Below are positions 55,348-63,978 of a stretch of 64,000 nucleotides of DNA, in pieces; the first letter of the stretch is position 1; each line of letters opens with the position of its first letter. A model generated the notes under the pieces. It was not told the origin of the DNA. It made no database searches and saw only the letters and a program-made list of their open reading frames with translations. The stretch is from Sugiyamaella lignohabitans (taxonomy: Eukaryota > Ascomycota > Dipodascomycetes > Dipodascales > Trichomonascaceae): positions 1,612,001-1,676,000 of the forward strand of contig NC_031673.1 of assembly GCF_001640025.1 (NCBI RefSeq), in the 5' to 3' direction. The translations under genes were made by a program, and so were the position numbers.

Positions 55348-55401
55348 GCCTCCGGCGGCTGGGGCTCCGCCCCAGACCCCGTGGCTCCTGCTTCGCAGGA
55401 G
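55348..55401 (+). repeat. GC double-hairpin element, copy 24
   Basis: Full copy with CTCCTGC/GCAGGAG tail, followed by TTGGCCGGGACCCTGGGG, a tail also seen in part after copies 20 and 36. Confidence 0.95.
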
Positions 55402-55798
55402 TTGGCCGGGACCCTGGGGTGGGGTGCTGAGGGGGGGGAGTACGGGAGAGGGGTGATGCTGGGTCGACTAGTCCTGTTTGGGAGGAGGAGAAGGGATCTA
55501 CTCATTGTCGGAGCTATACGAGATTCACATTGAGCGACAGGGGATGAGGAGCCCGGAGGGGCATAGTCGAGACCGTCTGCTGCTGCTGCTGCTGTTGCTT
55601 GGCTGGCTGCCTGGCTGCCTTCCCGATGCCTCGATCTTAGCACGCTAAGGGCTGCTGATCCTGTGCCTTTAGTTGTTTTTTTTTATCTCCCCTCCTTCCT
55701 GTACGGTGTTTACGCTGTGGTTGGTACATCAACCACGCTAACGCCAATATTGCTTGCTGCTTCTACCGACCTGACGCTACTGACGCTCCAGACGCTGA

Positions 55799-55824
55799 AG
55801 CTGCTGCTGCTGCTGCTGCTGCTG
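55799..55824. repeat. (CTG)n microsatellite
   Basis: Eight to nine CTG triplets. Similar short CTG runs occur at about 55569-55590, 56417-56438 and 57245-57263. Confidence 0.85.
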
Positions 55825-56087
55825 CCCGTGCTACTGCACCGCTGCTCATGGTCCGGCCTCTGATCCCTTGCTCCCTCCTGCTCCTCATACAAATCCGGCT
55901 TCCGATCCCGCTGGTCTTCTCTCGTCCTCGACAGATTCGGTTAGTCCTCCCGCTGCTGGCTGCCAACCCCCACTGGCCCTGGCCGGCTCTGGCCCTTTCA
56001 ACAGCTGTCCTGACAGATTCCGCTTGACATCCCGCGTGCTCTACGGATCCGGCTAGCGTTCTCGTGCCACCGCCGATACCCGGGCCT

Positions 56088-56141
56088 GCCTCCGGCGGCT
56101 GGGGCTCTGCCCCAGACCCCGTTGCTCCTGCTTCGCAGGAG
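56088..56141 (+). repeat. GC double-hairpin element, copy 25 (left half of duplicated pair)
   Basis: CTCCTGC/GCAGGAG tail, loop TCT. With copy 26 it forms a 137-bp unit that recurs at 57298-57435 with the same spacer. Confidence 0.95.
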
Positions 56142-56164
56142 TTTCACCGGGCACCCCTCGCAAC

Positions 56165-56224
56165 GACTCGAGCGCAGCGAGAGGAGCAACCAGGGTCTGG
56201 GGCGGAGCCCCAGCCGCCGGAGGC
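56165..56224 (-). repeat. GC double-hairpin element, copy 26 (right half of duplicated pair)
   Basis: CTCTCGC-type tail with GCA tail loop. The 23-bp spacer to copy 25 reads TTTCACCGGGCACCCCTCGC plus three bases, near-identical to the spacer of copies 30/31. Confidence 0.95.
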
Positions 56225-56543
56225 ACACCCCAGGCCCCGCTTATCAGTGAGATCGGCCCCAGCCAGCCAGCAAAGAGCAACCGACCTCCGTAGCTCATCC
56301 CATCATCGCCCGGGGGCCATCATCGCGCTTCTGCCGCCGAAATAATTACGTCTCTCACTGGTCCCGGGTCTCGGAGGTAGCCTTCGATTAGCTACCACAT
56401 CTCAACCCCACCTTTCATGCTGCTGCTGCTGCTGCTGCTCAGCTACGAATGGAATGGTCAATCGCTCTAGCTCAGATTAGCGGCCATGGCACATCCTGCC
56501 CAAACCGTGTCACCCCTCTTGGGTCCTGGAGGGGGAGGGGTGT

Positions 56544-56605
56544 GCCTCCGGCGGCTGGGGCTCCGCCCCAGACCCCGCTGCTCCTCTCGCTTCGCTCGAG
56601 TCGGG
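56544..56605 (+). repeat. GC double-hairpin element, copy 27
   Basis: Full consensus copy that pairs with the variant copy 28 across 40 bp. Confidence 0.95.
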
Positions 56606-56645
56606 CGTACACGTCCCAGCTGGCGGGGGGAGGGACCCCACACGC

Positions 56646-56699
56646 TTGCTCGCGAAGCGAGCAACAACGGGTCCGGGCAGAGCCCGGCCGCCGGAGGCA
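56646..56699 (-). repeat. GC double-hairpin element, copy 28 (compensated variant)
   Basis: First stem CCGGGC-AGA-GCCCGG and second hairpin TTGCTCGC-GAA-GCGAGCAA as read on the plus strand. Both differ from consensus on both arms with pairing kept. Confidence 0.93.
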
Positions 56700-56970
56700 C
56701 ACCCCACCCCCTCAGGTTGTCCCTGTCGTCTGGCTTATCTGCCACTTCCAGACACCTGAGGCCACTGCATCCTGCGGCCCTGGCCTGCCTGATCTGAACC
56801 TGCGTGCCCTGAGCTTGTCTCAAACGGGCCGCTGACGCTTTTTCTGGTTTGCTTATCTCCCTCCCTCTCACGTGGGGTAATCACCACATCCCATCCACAC
56901 ACCCCATCCCACTTTCACTAGCACAACCCCTTCACACCCCTCACACCCCGCTGGCCCCCTCCCCCACAAC

Positions 56971-57030
56971 GACTCGAGCGCAGCGAGAGGAGCAACCAGG
57001 GTCTGGGACGGAACCCCAGCCGCTGGAGGC
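56971..57030 (-). repeat. GC double-hairpin element, copy 29
   Basis: Slightly decayed minus-strand copy (CTGGGACGGAACCCCAG, CGCTGGAGGC). Confidence 0.9.
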
Positions 57031-57297
57031 ACACCACTACCAATCACGATCGGCCCCTCCCAGGCCGTTCCGGGCACGTGCAGGAGCTATCACGGTTGTT
57101 TTGGGGAGGTTGGTGGTCACTAGCACCAGAGCGGCAGGGATGGCTGCTGCTCGCGAACAATAGCATCTGTCGACGTAAAGGGAACGACTAACGACACCTC
57201 TTGGCAGGGTGCAGCCGCCGCTTTCGGCCGTAGGTCTTCCCAGAGCTGCTGCTGCTGCTGCTGCGATAAGATAAGACCTCTGGCTGGTGGGGGGTCT

Positions 57298-57352
57298 GCC
57301 TCCGGCGGCTGGGGCTCCGCCCCAGACCCTGGTTGCTCCTGCTTCGCAGGAG
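57298..57352 (+). repeat. GC double-hairpin element, copy 30 (left half of duplicated pair)
   Basis: CTCCTGC/GCAGGAG tail. Together with copy 31 it repeats the unit at 56088-56224. Confidence 0.95.
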
Positions 57353-57375
57353 TTTAACCGGGCACCCCCCGCAAC

Positions 57376-57435
57376 GACTCGAGCGCAGCGAGAGGAGCAA
57401 CCAGGGTCTGGGGCGGAGCCCCAGCCGCCGGAGGC
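57376..57435 (-). repeat. GC double-hairpin element, copy 31 (right half of duplicated pair)
   Basis: CTCTCGC-type tail with GCA tail loop. The spacer to copy 30 reads TTTAACCGGGCACCCCCCGC plus three bases. It lies about 175 bp past the PHD gene stop. Confidence 0.95.
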
Positions 57436-57609
57436 AGTCCGCCCTCCCCGTGAGGGGTGGTGGTGGGGGAAATTAGTTTGTTGATTTTCAGTTACTTTGC
57501 ATGGGTCCAGAGCAGGGTCCAGAGCAGATTTTGGTGATGGTGCAGGCCGATCGGGGCAAAGTGTGGGGTAAGTGAGGAGGTCGGCGGTCAGTGAAAGTGA
57601 ACACATGTC

Positions 57610-58981
57610 TCACTTGCTGTGACCATTGACACGATCGTGTGCATTAGTGTCTCCGCTGCTGATGGGTGTGGCCAGCGCGGGATTGGTGCTAGTAGGAGAT
57701 AAGACCGGAGGAGGGGGTGCGGGGCTCGAGGGGGAGTGCGACTGCGGGTCGTGGCTTGGCAGGGTGTTTCCGTTTCGGGTCGAGTCCAATCCGGGCTGGT
57801 TCTGTCGCCAATCGCTCGATGTTGTTTTTGTTGGCCGTGTATCAGATGGCTTCGTCGACGGAGTCGTCGTCGAAGTCGCTGTCGTTGTTGGTGATCCGAC
57901 CCCCGCAATTGTACCATTGGCGTGGCCATTGGCGTGGTTGAGGGGTGGTTGTGACACAGGAGTTGCGACTGCTCCTGCCGCTGGTGGAGCTGGACCCGCT
58001 AGTGGTACTCGTGGAGCTGATACAGCTGCTAGTGAAGCTGGTGAAGCTGATGTCACCGATGCTGATACAGTTGCTGGTGCTGATGTAAGCACAGTTTCCC
58101 GGGTTGAAGGCGGCAGCTGCTGCTGTTGGTTCACCGGATGTGATTGAAATGGGTCAGCTTGACCACTGCCAGTGCCAGCATGAGCAGGACGCACGATCGA
58201 TCGAGGATCGTGCAGGTTTGAAGGCTGTTGACTGCTTATAACCGGCTGGACTGGCCTGTCAGCTGCTAACTGAGGATGGGTGCCAGAATGGGAATCAGAT
58301 GAAGGCGTCTTCGTCGTCGTCATCGTCGTCGCTGCTGTTGTTTCTTGGTGCGGTTGGATTGGTCGAGATAAGACAGGCGACGTTGACGACGACGATAACG
58401 ACGATGGTGTCGATGATGTCGTCTGAAACGATCCGTAGGCTGGTAACCCTCCTCCTGGTCTGGCAGCGGGTGTCTGAAACTGGCCTTGAGGCGGATTGGG
58501 AGCTGTTTGGGGATGCACTTGAAAGCTCGATTGGAAAAATTGAGCTGTGTGTGGAGTTTGTGAGTGAGCTTGTGATTGAGTTTGGAGTTGAGCTTTGGCT
58601 TGAGCTCTGGCTTGAGCCTCTGCTTGAGCTTGGGCTTGGGCTCTGGCTTGAGCACGGGCTCTGGCATCGGCTTCTGCCTTTAATCGTTCTTTTTCCAGTC
58701 GCTCTCTTTCTCGCTCCTCGTCCAGTCGTTTCCTCTCAGCTTCTGCTGCTGCTTTCAGAGCGTTTTCGTAGTCCCGTTTGGCTTTGGCTGTACATCTGTC
58801 ACAGATGAACGCATACTCGCTGGCTTCTGTATCGGAACTGTCGGTCCTAGCTCTTCGAGAATCGTCTGTAGAAACCGTATTAGAAGTTGTAGAAGTAGCA
58901 GTGACATCGGTCTGATTGTTTGAACCAGTAGCATTCGTTGCTTCACCATCAATACCTGCTTCTGTCTCTGTCGCTGTAGAA

Positions 58982-59012
<31 letters not shown>

Positions 59013-60825
59013 CAGCTTCAGCTTTCCGCTGCTTGTTCTCTTCCTGCTCTTCTTTCTCAGAAATAGATTTCAATACACTTTCTCGTTCTTCTTGTGGTAA
59101 ACATGCTACGTGCATCCACGTATTGCACCTCTCACAAGCAACACTGAGAGTGCCGTCATCATAGTTCTCTCCGTATACTCCACAAGTACAGTCAAACACC
59201 CACGAATCTTCCGACTCCATTTGTGACAGTTCTTGTTGTGCTTTTTGTTGTTGTAATTCTTGTCTTCTACTGCTCTTACGCAAACTACCTTCGTCACTAG
59301 TGCCATTTTCAGAAGCAGGAGTCATAGAACGAAGTCGTTCTATCTGGCTATGACGGTCGAGTTTACGACGTTCCCTTTCCATAAACCGCTGTTCTCGAAG
59401 TTCTTCTTTCATGAGTCGTTCATTTTCTAATCGTTCTTCTTCCTCTTGTACTCTACGTTGTCTGTCTTGCTCTTCACGAATCGCCTGCTCCTCCAGCTCT
59501 CGTTGATGCTTCTCTTCTAATCTTGACGACCGTTTTCTATTAGCCACTAACAACGCTGTAGTTCGTACTTTGACTCTAGCAAGTGCTGTCTTGACTCGGG
59601 TTTCTTCGTGTGCTTCAATCACCGGCATCACATGCTTCACAAGATAATTATGAAGTTGCTTCTCTCCAGCCTGTTTCGACTTTTTCAGCTGGTCCACAAA
59701 TGCCTTCCACGACTCCAAATGCCAACATACACACTCGAATTCCGGTTCATACTCTCTAGCTAGTGCCTCGCCCATTGTAGGAACAGGCTCGGGTACTGAG
59801 TCTTCTGCTTCAGCTTCTCCGTCTTCCTGTTTCATATCCACATCTTCATTACCATTAGTTTGGTGGTTAACACTATCGTCACCACCGTTTCCCTCATCAC
59901 CTTCACCTCCCTCTTCTACATCCTCATTATCCTCATTGTCTTCATCATCTTCACTCTTTGACCGATACTTGTTACTGGTCGACCTCTTGCGCCTCTTATA
60001 AGAAGATCCAAAAGGCCGATTCGACCTCCGTCGTTTTTTCTTTCTAGCAGCTTCTGCTGCTGCGGCAGCAGCTGCTTCGGCCTCTGCTTCAGCAGCCAAT
60101 CTAGCTTCTTCTTCCTCCTTTTCACGAGCCTCCAAAACATCGTCAATATATGGCTCGAAGTCCGTCTTCAAATACAGTCTGTTATCGTCAAATAAATAAT
60201 AACTGCCGAAATCTCCCTTCCAGCCAATAGGAGCAATACGAAACTCTTCGACAGGAACGTCCATGGCCTCGATTTTCGTTCGAAACCGGTCATCTATCGA
60301 TACCCATCTGACGACATGGGCAATTGCCTTTACTTTCGACTCGGCATCCAGTTCAGTGAACTTTCTCTCAAAACTGTCTGTTTCCTCATTATATTTCCCA
60401 AAAATCTTTGTTCCCGTGGTCTCGCCATCGTCAAAAATATATCCTTTTCGTACAAACAGTTTCCATAACCGTTCATTTGTATCCTCATAGTCGTTATAAG
60501 CAGATACTTTAACACCGACTGTCAAAGCAGCAATCAGAGCTCGAACCAATTGAGGAAGTAGAGCTCCGACCGGGCCATTAAGACCAATGAGATCTTCTTC
60601 AAGAACGTCACGAGCCGAATCGGTTTCTGGAGACGCAGGAATGCCGAGAATGGGTCTAAAAAACGACAGAAACTGCGTTATTGAGCACAATTCCCACGAA
60701 TCTCGCAGCTTTTTAAGCACCTCCTGATACTGGTCGTCGTCTAACGGGATCACCGGCGGTCCAGCCAGAGCCTGGATCCTCTTAATCCCGTACGAGCCTT
60801 TAGGTCGTCCCATTGGTAACTCCAA
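57610..60825 (-). CDS. DDT-like/PHD-finger chromatin protein (Ioc2-like)
   Basis: 1071 residues (a start at codon 5, MGRPKGSYG, is also possible). Order: an AT-hook-like GRPKGS; an N-terminal DDT-like helical segment (about 30-110, ELCSITQFLSFFRPILGI...LLPQLVRALIAALTVG); a WHIM-like part (VRWVSIDDRFRTKIEAMDVPVEEFRIAPIGWKGDFGSYYLFDDNRLYL); basic and acidic linkers; coiled coil (about 420-500); a PHD finger (CTCGVYGENYDDGTLSVACERCNTWMHVACL...FICDRC); then Gln/Ala and Thr/Ser/Pro-rich sequence to the end. Such proteins are ISWI-type remodeller partners or related chromatin readers in fungi. Oddity: roughly 90-95 residues, including poly-Ala, separate the sixth ligand Cys from the last Cys pair of the PHD finger. 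S. cerevisiae Ioc2 is the nearest idea, but I cannot verify it. Confidence 0.8.
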
Positions 60826-61344
60826 TTCTTCACAAACGGGGTCCCTTCACGAGTCACTTACAAGCCTCTGACGTGCCACTAACGAGTTAGTACCGGTCCA
60901 ACACTGTTCCACAACCATCCACAACCATCCACCACCCTCGTAAACCCCTCTAAACCCCCCAGTTCAACTCCACCACCAACTTCCGGCAATTTTTCACCGC
61001 AACTTACATCCAAGATCAGTTCACTCTGCACAGTAATCAAGCCACAAACCGGGCGACAATTCTTCACAAACGCCTTTGATCCACGCACAAACGCCGATAC
61101 ACGCGCTTCACCCGATACTCGCGAGCTGTCCCCTTACACAAAAAAATAATCTCCGACCGAGAAAACCCGAAAAAAAGTACGTGTTCCGCTAAACTCACTT
61201 GCTCGCTCACTGCCGGTTATTCAGTCCAACTCACCATCGCTCGCCGGTCGCGCTCATAGTTCACTACCCTCGCGTCAAAATCTGACACTTATTCACCACC
61301 CCTAACCCTCCACGCGCGTCTGGGACCCTGGGGTCCTGGACCCT

Positions 61345-61406
61345 GCCTCCGGCGGCTGGGGCTCCGCCCCAGACCCCGCTGCTCCTCTCGCTTCGCTCGA
61401 GTCGGG
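61345..61406 (+). repeat. GC double-hairpin element, copy 32
   Basis: Full consensus copy in direct tandem with copy 33 (18 bp apart). Confidence 0.95.
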
Positions 61407-61424
61407 TGTGGGGGGACGGGGTGT

Positions 61425-61486
61425 GCCTCCGGCGGCTGGGGCTGCGCCCCAGACCCCACGGCTCCTCTCGCTTCGCTCGAGTCGGG
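61425..61486 (+). repeat. GC double-hairpin element, copy 33
   Basis: Full copy, loop TGC, linker CCCCACGG. It forms a convergent pair with copy 34, which shares loop and linker. Confidence 0.95.
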
Positions 61487-61529
61487 CGTCGGCGACCCCC
61501 TGAGTTGGATTTCACGTCAACCCCCGAAC

Positions 61530-61591
61530 CCCGACTCGAGCGAAGCGAGAGGAGCCGTGGGGTCTGGGGCGCAGCCCCAGCCGCCGGAGGC
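61530..61591 (-). repeat. GC double-hairpin element, copy 34
   Basis: Full minus-strand copy with loop TGC and CCCCACGG linker, the near-exact reverse of copy 33. Confidence 0.95.
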
Positions 61592-61655
61592 AGACCCTCA
61601 GGAGTATGAGCAAAGATTACAATTACTTTTAGGCCCGGGAGGGGGCCGGGAGGAA

Positions 61656-63978
61656 TTACACAGCGGATCTGGAGCCGCGGGTGGAGGAGGAGGAGCCTCC
61701 GCGACTGGGCCGGCCGCCACGGCCTCGCGAGAAGAAGTGACCGCCGCCGCGGCGGGGGTAGGAGTTAGAGCGGTCGCCGATGAGCGAGACTCGGCCGGCT
61801 TTGGTTTTGTCCATTTTTTCCATGGCCGACTTGGCGAGGTCGGCAGTGGGGAAGTGCACGAGGGCGAATTTTTTGTCGGGGTGACCGAAGGATTCTTTGA
61901 TTTCGATGTTGGTGACGAGGGATTTGTCGTCGTCGGTGAAGAATGCTTTGATCTCGTCTTCGGTGGCATGGCCGTTAGAGATCCAGATTCCTGGTTGTTG
62001 TGGCTCTTCTGGTACAGGTGTCGAGGATGTTGCTGGTTTTTCAGTAGCAGCAGCTGTTGATGTCGCTGTTCCATTGGTGGTGGAGGAGGTGGAAGTGGAT
62101 TCGGTTGCTACAGGAGTACCACCATTGGTTGCTGTTGTTGCTGTTGTGGAAGTACCATCTGGAGTACTGGCTCCGGGTGCTGAGGGGCTGGCAGATGCTG
62201 CTGCTGGTGAGTTACGAGCACCGGTGTTGTTGCTGGTGTTGTTGCTGCTGGTACTGTTGCTGGGGGTGGTAGCACCAGTGGCTGTCGAGTCTGTATTAGC
62301 ATGTTTGCCGGTTTTAGCAGATGACGTATCGAGACCCTGCTTGGTTTTCTGATTTCCTGTCGTGGCAGTAGTCGTTGATGCTGCTGCAGTTGATTTTGCT
62401 GAGGTCTGGCCTGCTTTGGAGGTGGCAGCAGGACCAGAGGGAGTTCCTCCTGGAGCACCAGAACCGGTTCTAGAATCTGTTCTGTCAGTTCTGTCAGTTC
62501 TGGCAGCTCCAGTACCAGTAGTGGCAGAAACTGTACCAGTAGTATTAGCACTAGAAACAGCAGTATTAGAACCAGTACTAGCAGAAGTAGCAGTGGCACC
62601 GGCAGAACCTCGAGATCCACGACTGTTGTTCTTTCTGTACTTGAAATCAAATCCCTGTGATTTGGCCTCTACACTGACTCTGCCATCAACCACGTTCAAA
62701 ACAAGCGATCCGTACTCGGCATCGCACAGATTGAAGTTCCACATATTCCTATAGGCTGCTAACAGATAATCGGTTCGAGCAGGAGTTTCGCCAGTATTGA
62801 CTTCAGTAGGCATTCGTTCAAACACTTCAAGAGCAGATTGCAGTAAAAGCCGTTGTTTGGTGTCTTTTTCCAGCAAACTGAGCACCTGGACCTTGACATT
62901 TTCCCAGATATCCATAAACTGAGCACGAGCAGCCACTAATTTAGCTTTAAAGCTCTCAAAAGTGGGTTCGGCTGTGAATGCATTAAAACTGGATCCGTAG
63001 ATAAAATGAAGGCCCGAACTAACAGTAAAATCGGCTCGCAGTGCAATAGCTAGTGCCAATAACAGCCCTTCTCGTGAAGGACAAGGATGGGATATAAATA
63101 TCCGGATTTCACTAGCATCAAACGATTTTCGAACTGTTTGGATCAACTGGCCGATTTGTAAAGCCGTGGTCCACATCAACCCATGAGTTCCTGCAATAGT
63201 ACTAGTACCATCTCCATTATCAAAGAATCGATGAAGAACAAGACTACCACCCAGACCCATTAAACGAATGACATGGCCACTAGCAGTTTCAATGGCATGA
63301 GTCTTAGTCTCGTCAACAAGAAACAAATTAGGTACTGAATAAGTGCCATTATTGAACTTTTCAATGACTGTGAGGTCTTCAGATGCTCCATAAATACAGT
63401 ATACAGGCACATTGAGTTTGAATTTGCCGGAAATGAAATCGGGCAGTTCTGACAATGCGTTCTTAGCCAGTTTACTCTTAAGCTCCTGGCTATCCTGAGG
63501 CAATTTCGATGCATCCAGCAACGGCGAAAACATGGAAATATGCTTCAAAGTCTTGGGAACAATGCGATCTATACTGTGGCTGTCGAAAAACCCGAAATTG
63601 CCACTATGAATAATAATCGACGCCCGATGCTCCTTCGCCAGCTCGTTCAAATGACTAAGCCGGCCCCGGATCTCGGCCACCGCCAGAATCCTCAATCCCT
63701 GTACACTATGTACAACAGCCTACACATCGTTAGCAACACATTCTACACACCCCCACCACCACGGTCCAAGCCCCTCGAGCGAAGCTCGAGCAACGGGGTC
63801 TGGGGCGGAGCCCCAGCCGCCGGAGGCATAGGGGGCCACCGGGGAATTGCCTCCGGCGGCTGGGGCTCCGCCCCAGACCCCGTGGCTCCTGCTTCGCAGG
63901 AGATTGCTGGGACCGTGGGGTGTGGGGAGACGGTGTTGGGGGGAGGGGAGAGGGGGTACTTACGCCATTGGATACCAT
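61656..63978 (-). CDS. DUF2433 protein with C-terminal RRM-like and RGG region (2 exons)
   Basis: The main exon has no ATG at its start. The best model joins exon 63964-63978 (ATGGTATCCAATGGC, MVSNG) to 61656-63719, giving 692 residues. The 244-bp intron has donor GTAAGT, branch TGCTAAC and acceptor GTGTAG; an alternative acceptor GTACAG lies 21 bp further and is also in frame. The N-terminal ~340 residues match the fungal DUF2433 family, related to metallophosphoesterases: LRILAVAEIRGRLSHLNELA, IIHSGNFGFFDSHSI, VPVYCIYGASEDLTVIEKF, LGGSLVLHRFFDNGDGTSTIAG, RIFISHPCPSREG. A Thr/Ala/Ser-rich linker follows (about 365-565), then an RRM-like segment (IWISNGHATEDEIKAFF...FALVHFP) and an Arg/Gly-rich tail. 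RNA binding is inferred; the biochemical role is unknown. Two GC double-hairpin elements lie in the intron. Confidence 0.82.
63774..63827 (-). repeat. GC double-hairpin element, copy 35 (compensated tail)
   Basis: Second hairpin is a perfect CTCGAGC-GAA-GCTCGAG, the fully paired version of the common mismatched tail. It lies in the DUF2433 intron. Confidence 0.95.
63849..63902 (+). repeat. GC double-hairpin element, copy 36
   Basis: Full copy with CTCCTGC/GCAGGAG tail. It lies head to head with copy 35 (21 bp apart) inside the DUF2433 intron, the only tight divergent pair in the window. Confidence 0.95.

Larger units (their letters stand above)
47752..57609. other. 9.9-kb gene-poor region upstream of the HMG gene, GC-element rich
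   Basis: No confident gene. From 47752 to about 48900 it is AT-rich with CAG-type and AAATA repeats, the likely leader and promoter of the HMG gene. From about 48.9 to 57.5 kb it is GC-rich with long C or G runs and 22 GC double-hairpin elements, CTG/CAG microsatellites and minisatellites. Many open frames here are translations of the GC elements and should not be annotated as genes. A calmer stretch at 52.4-53.1 kb and a possible small gene at 53544-53915 interrupt it. No tRNA or other RNA gene was recognised. Confidence 0.6.
60826..61655. other. intergenic region between DUF2433 gene and PHD gene
   Basis: About 830 bases between two minus-strand genes. The left ~480 bases should be the PHD gene promoter. 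The right part holds three GC double-hairpin elements (61345-61406, 61425-61486, 61530-61591) ending about 65 bp from the DUF2433 stop. Nothing else was recognised. Confidence 0.6.
63720..63963 (-). other. intron of the DUF2433 gene carrying two GC elements
   Basis: Donor GTAAGT (63958-63963 reversed), TGCTAAC branch and TAG acceptor. It holds copies 35 and 36 in head-to-head order, so about 45 percent of the intron is element sequence. Confidence 0.8.

Noticed and set aside
54915..55643. Open frames of 98-228 codons on both strands
   Set aside because: They consist of copies 22-24 of the GC element plus the C20 tract, and no frame is favoured.
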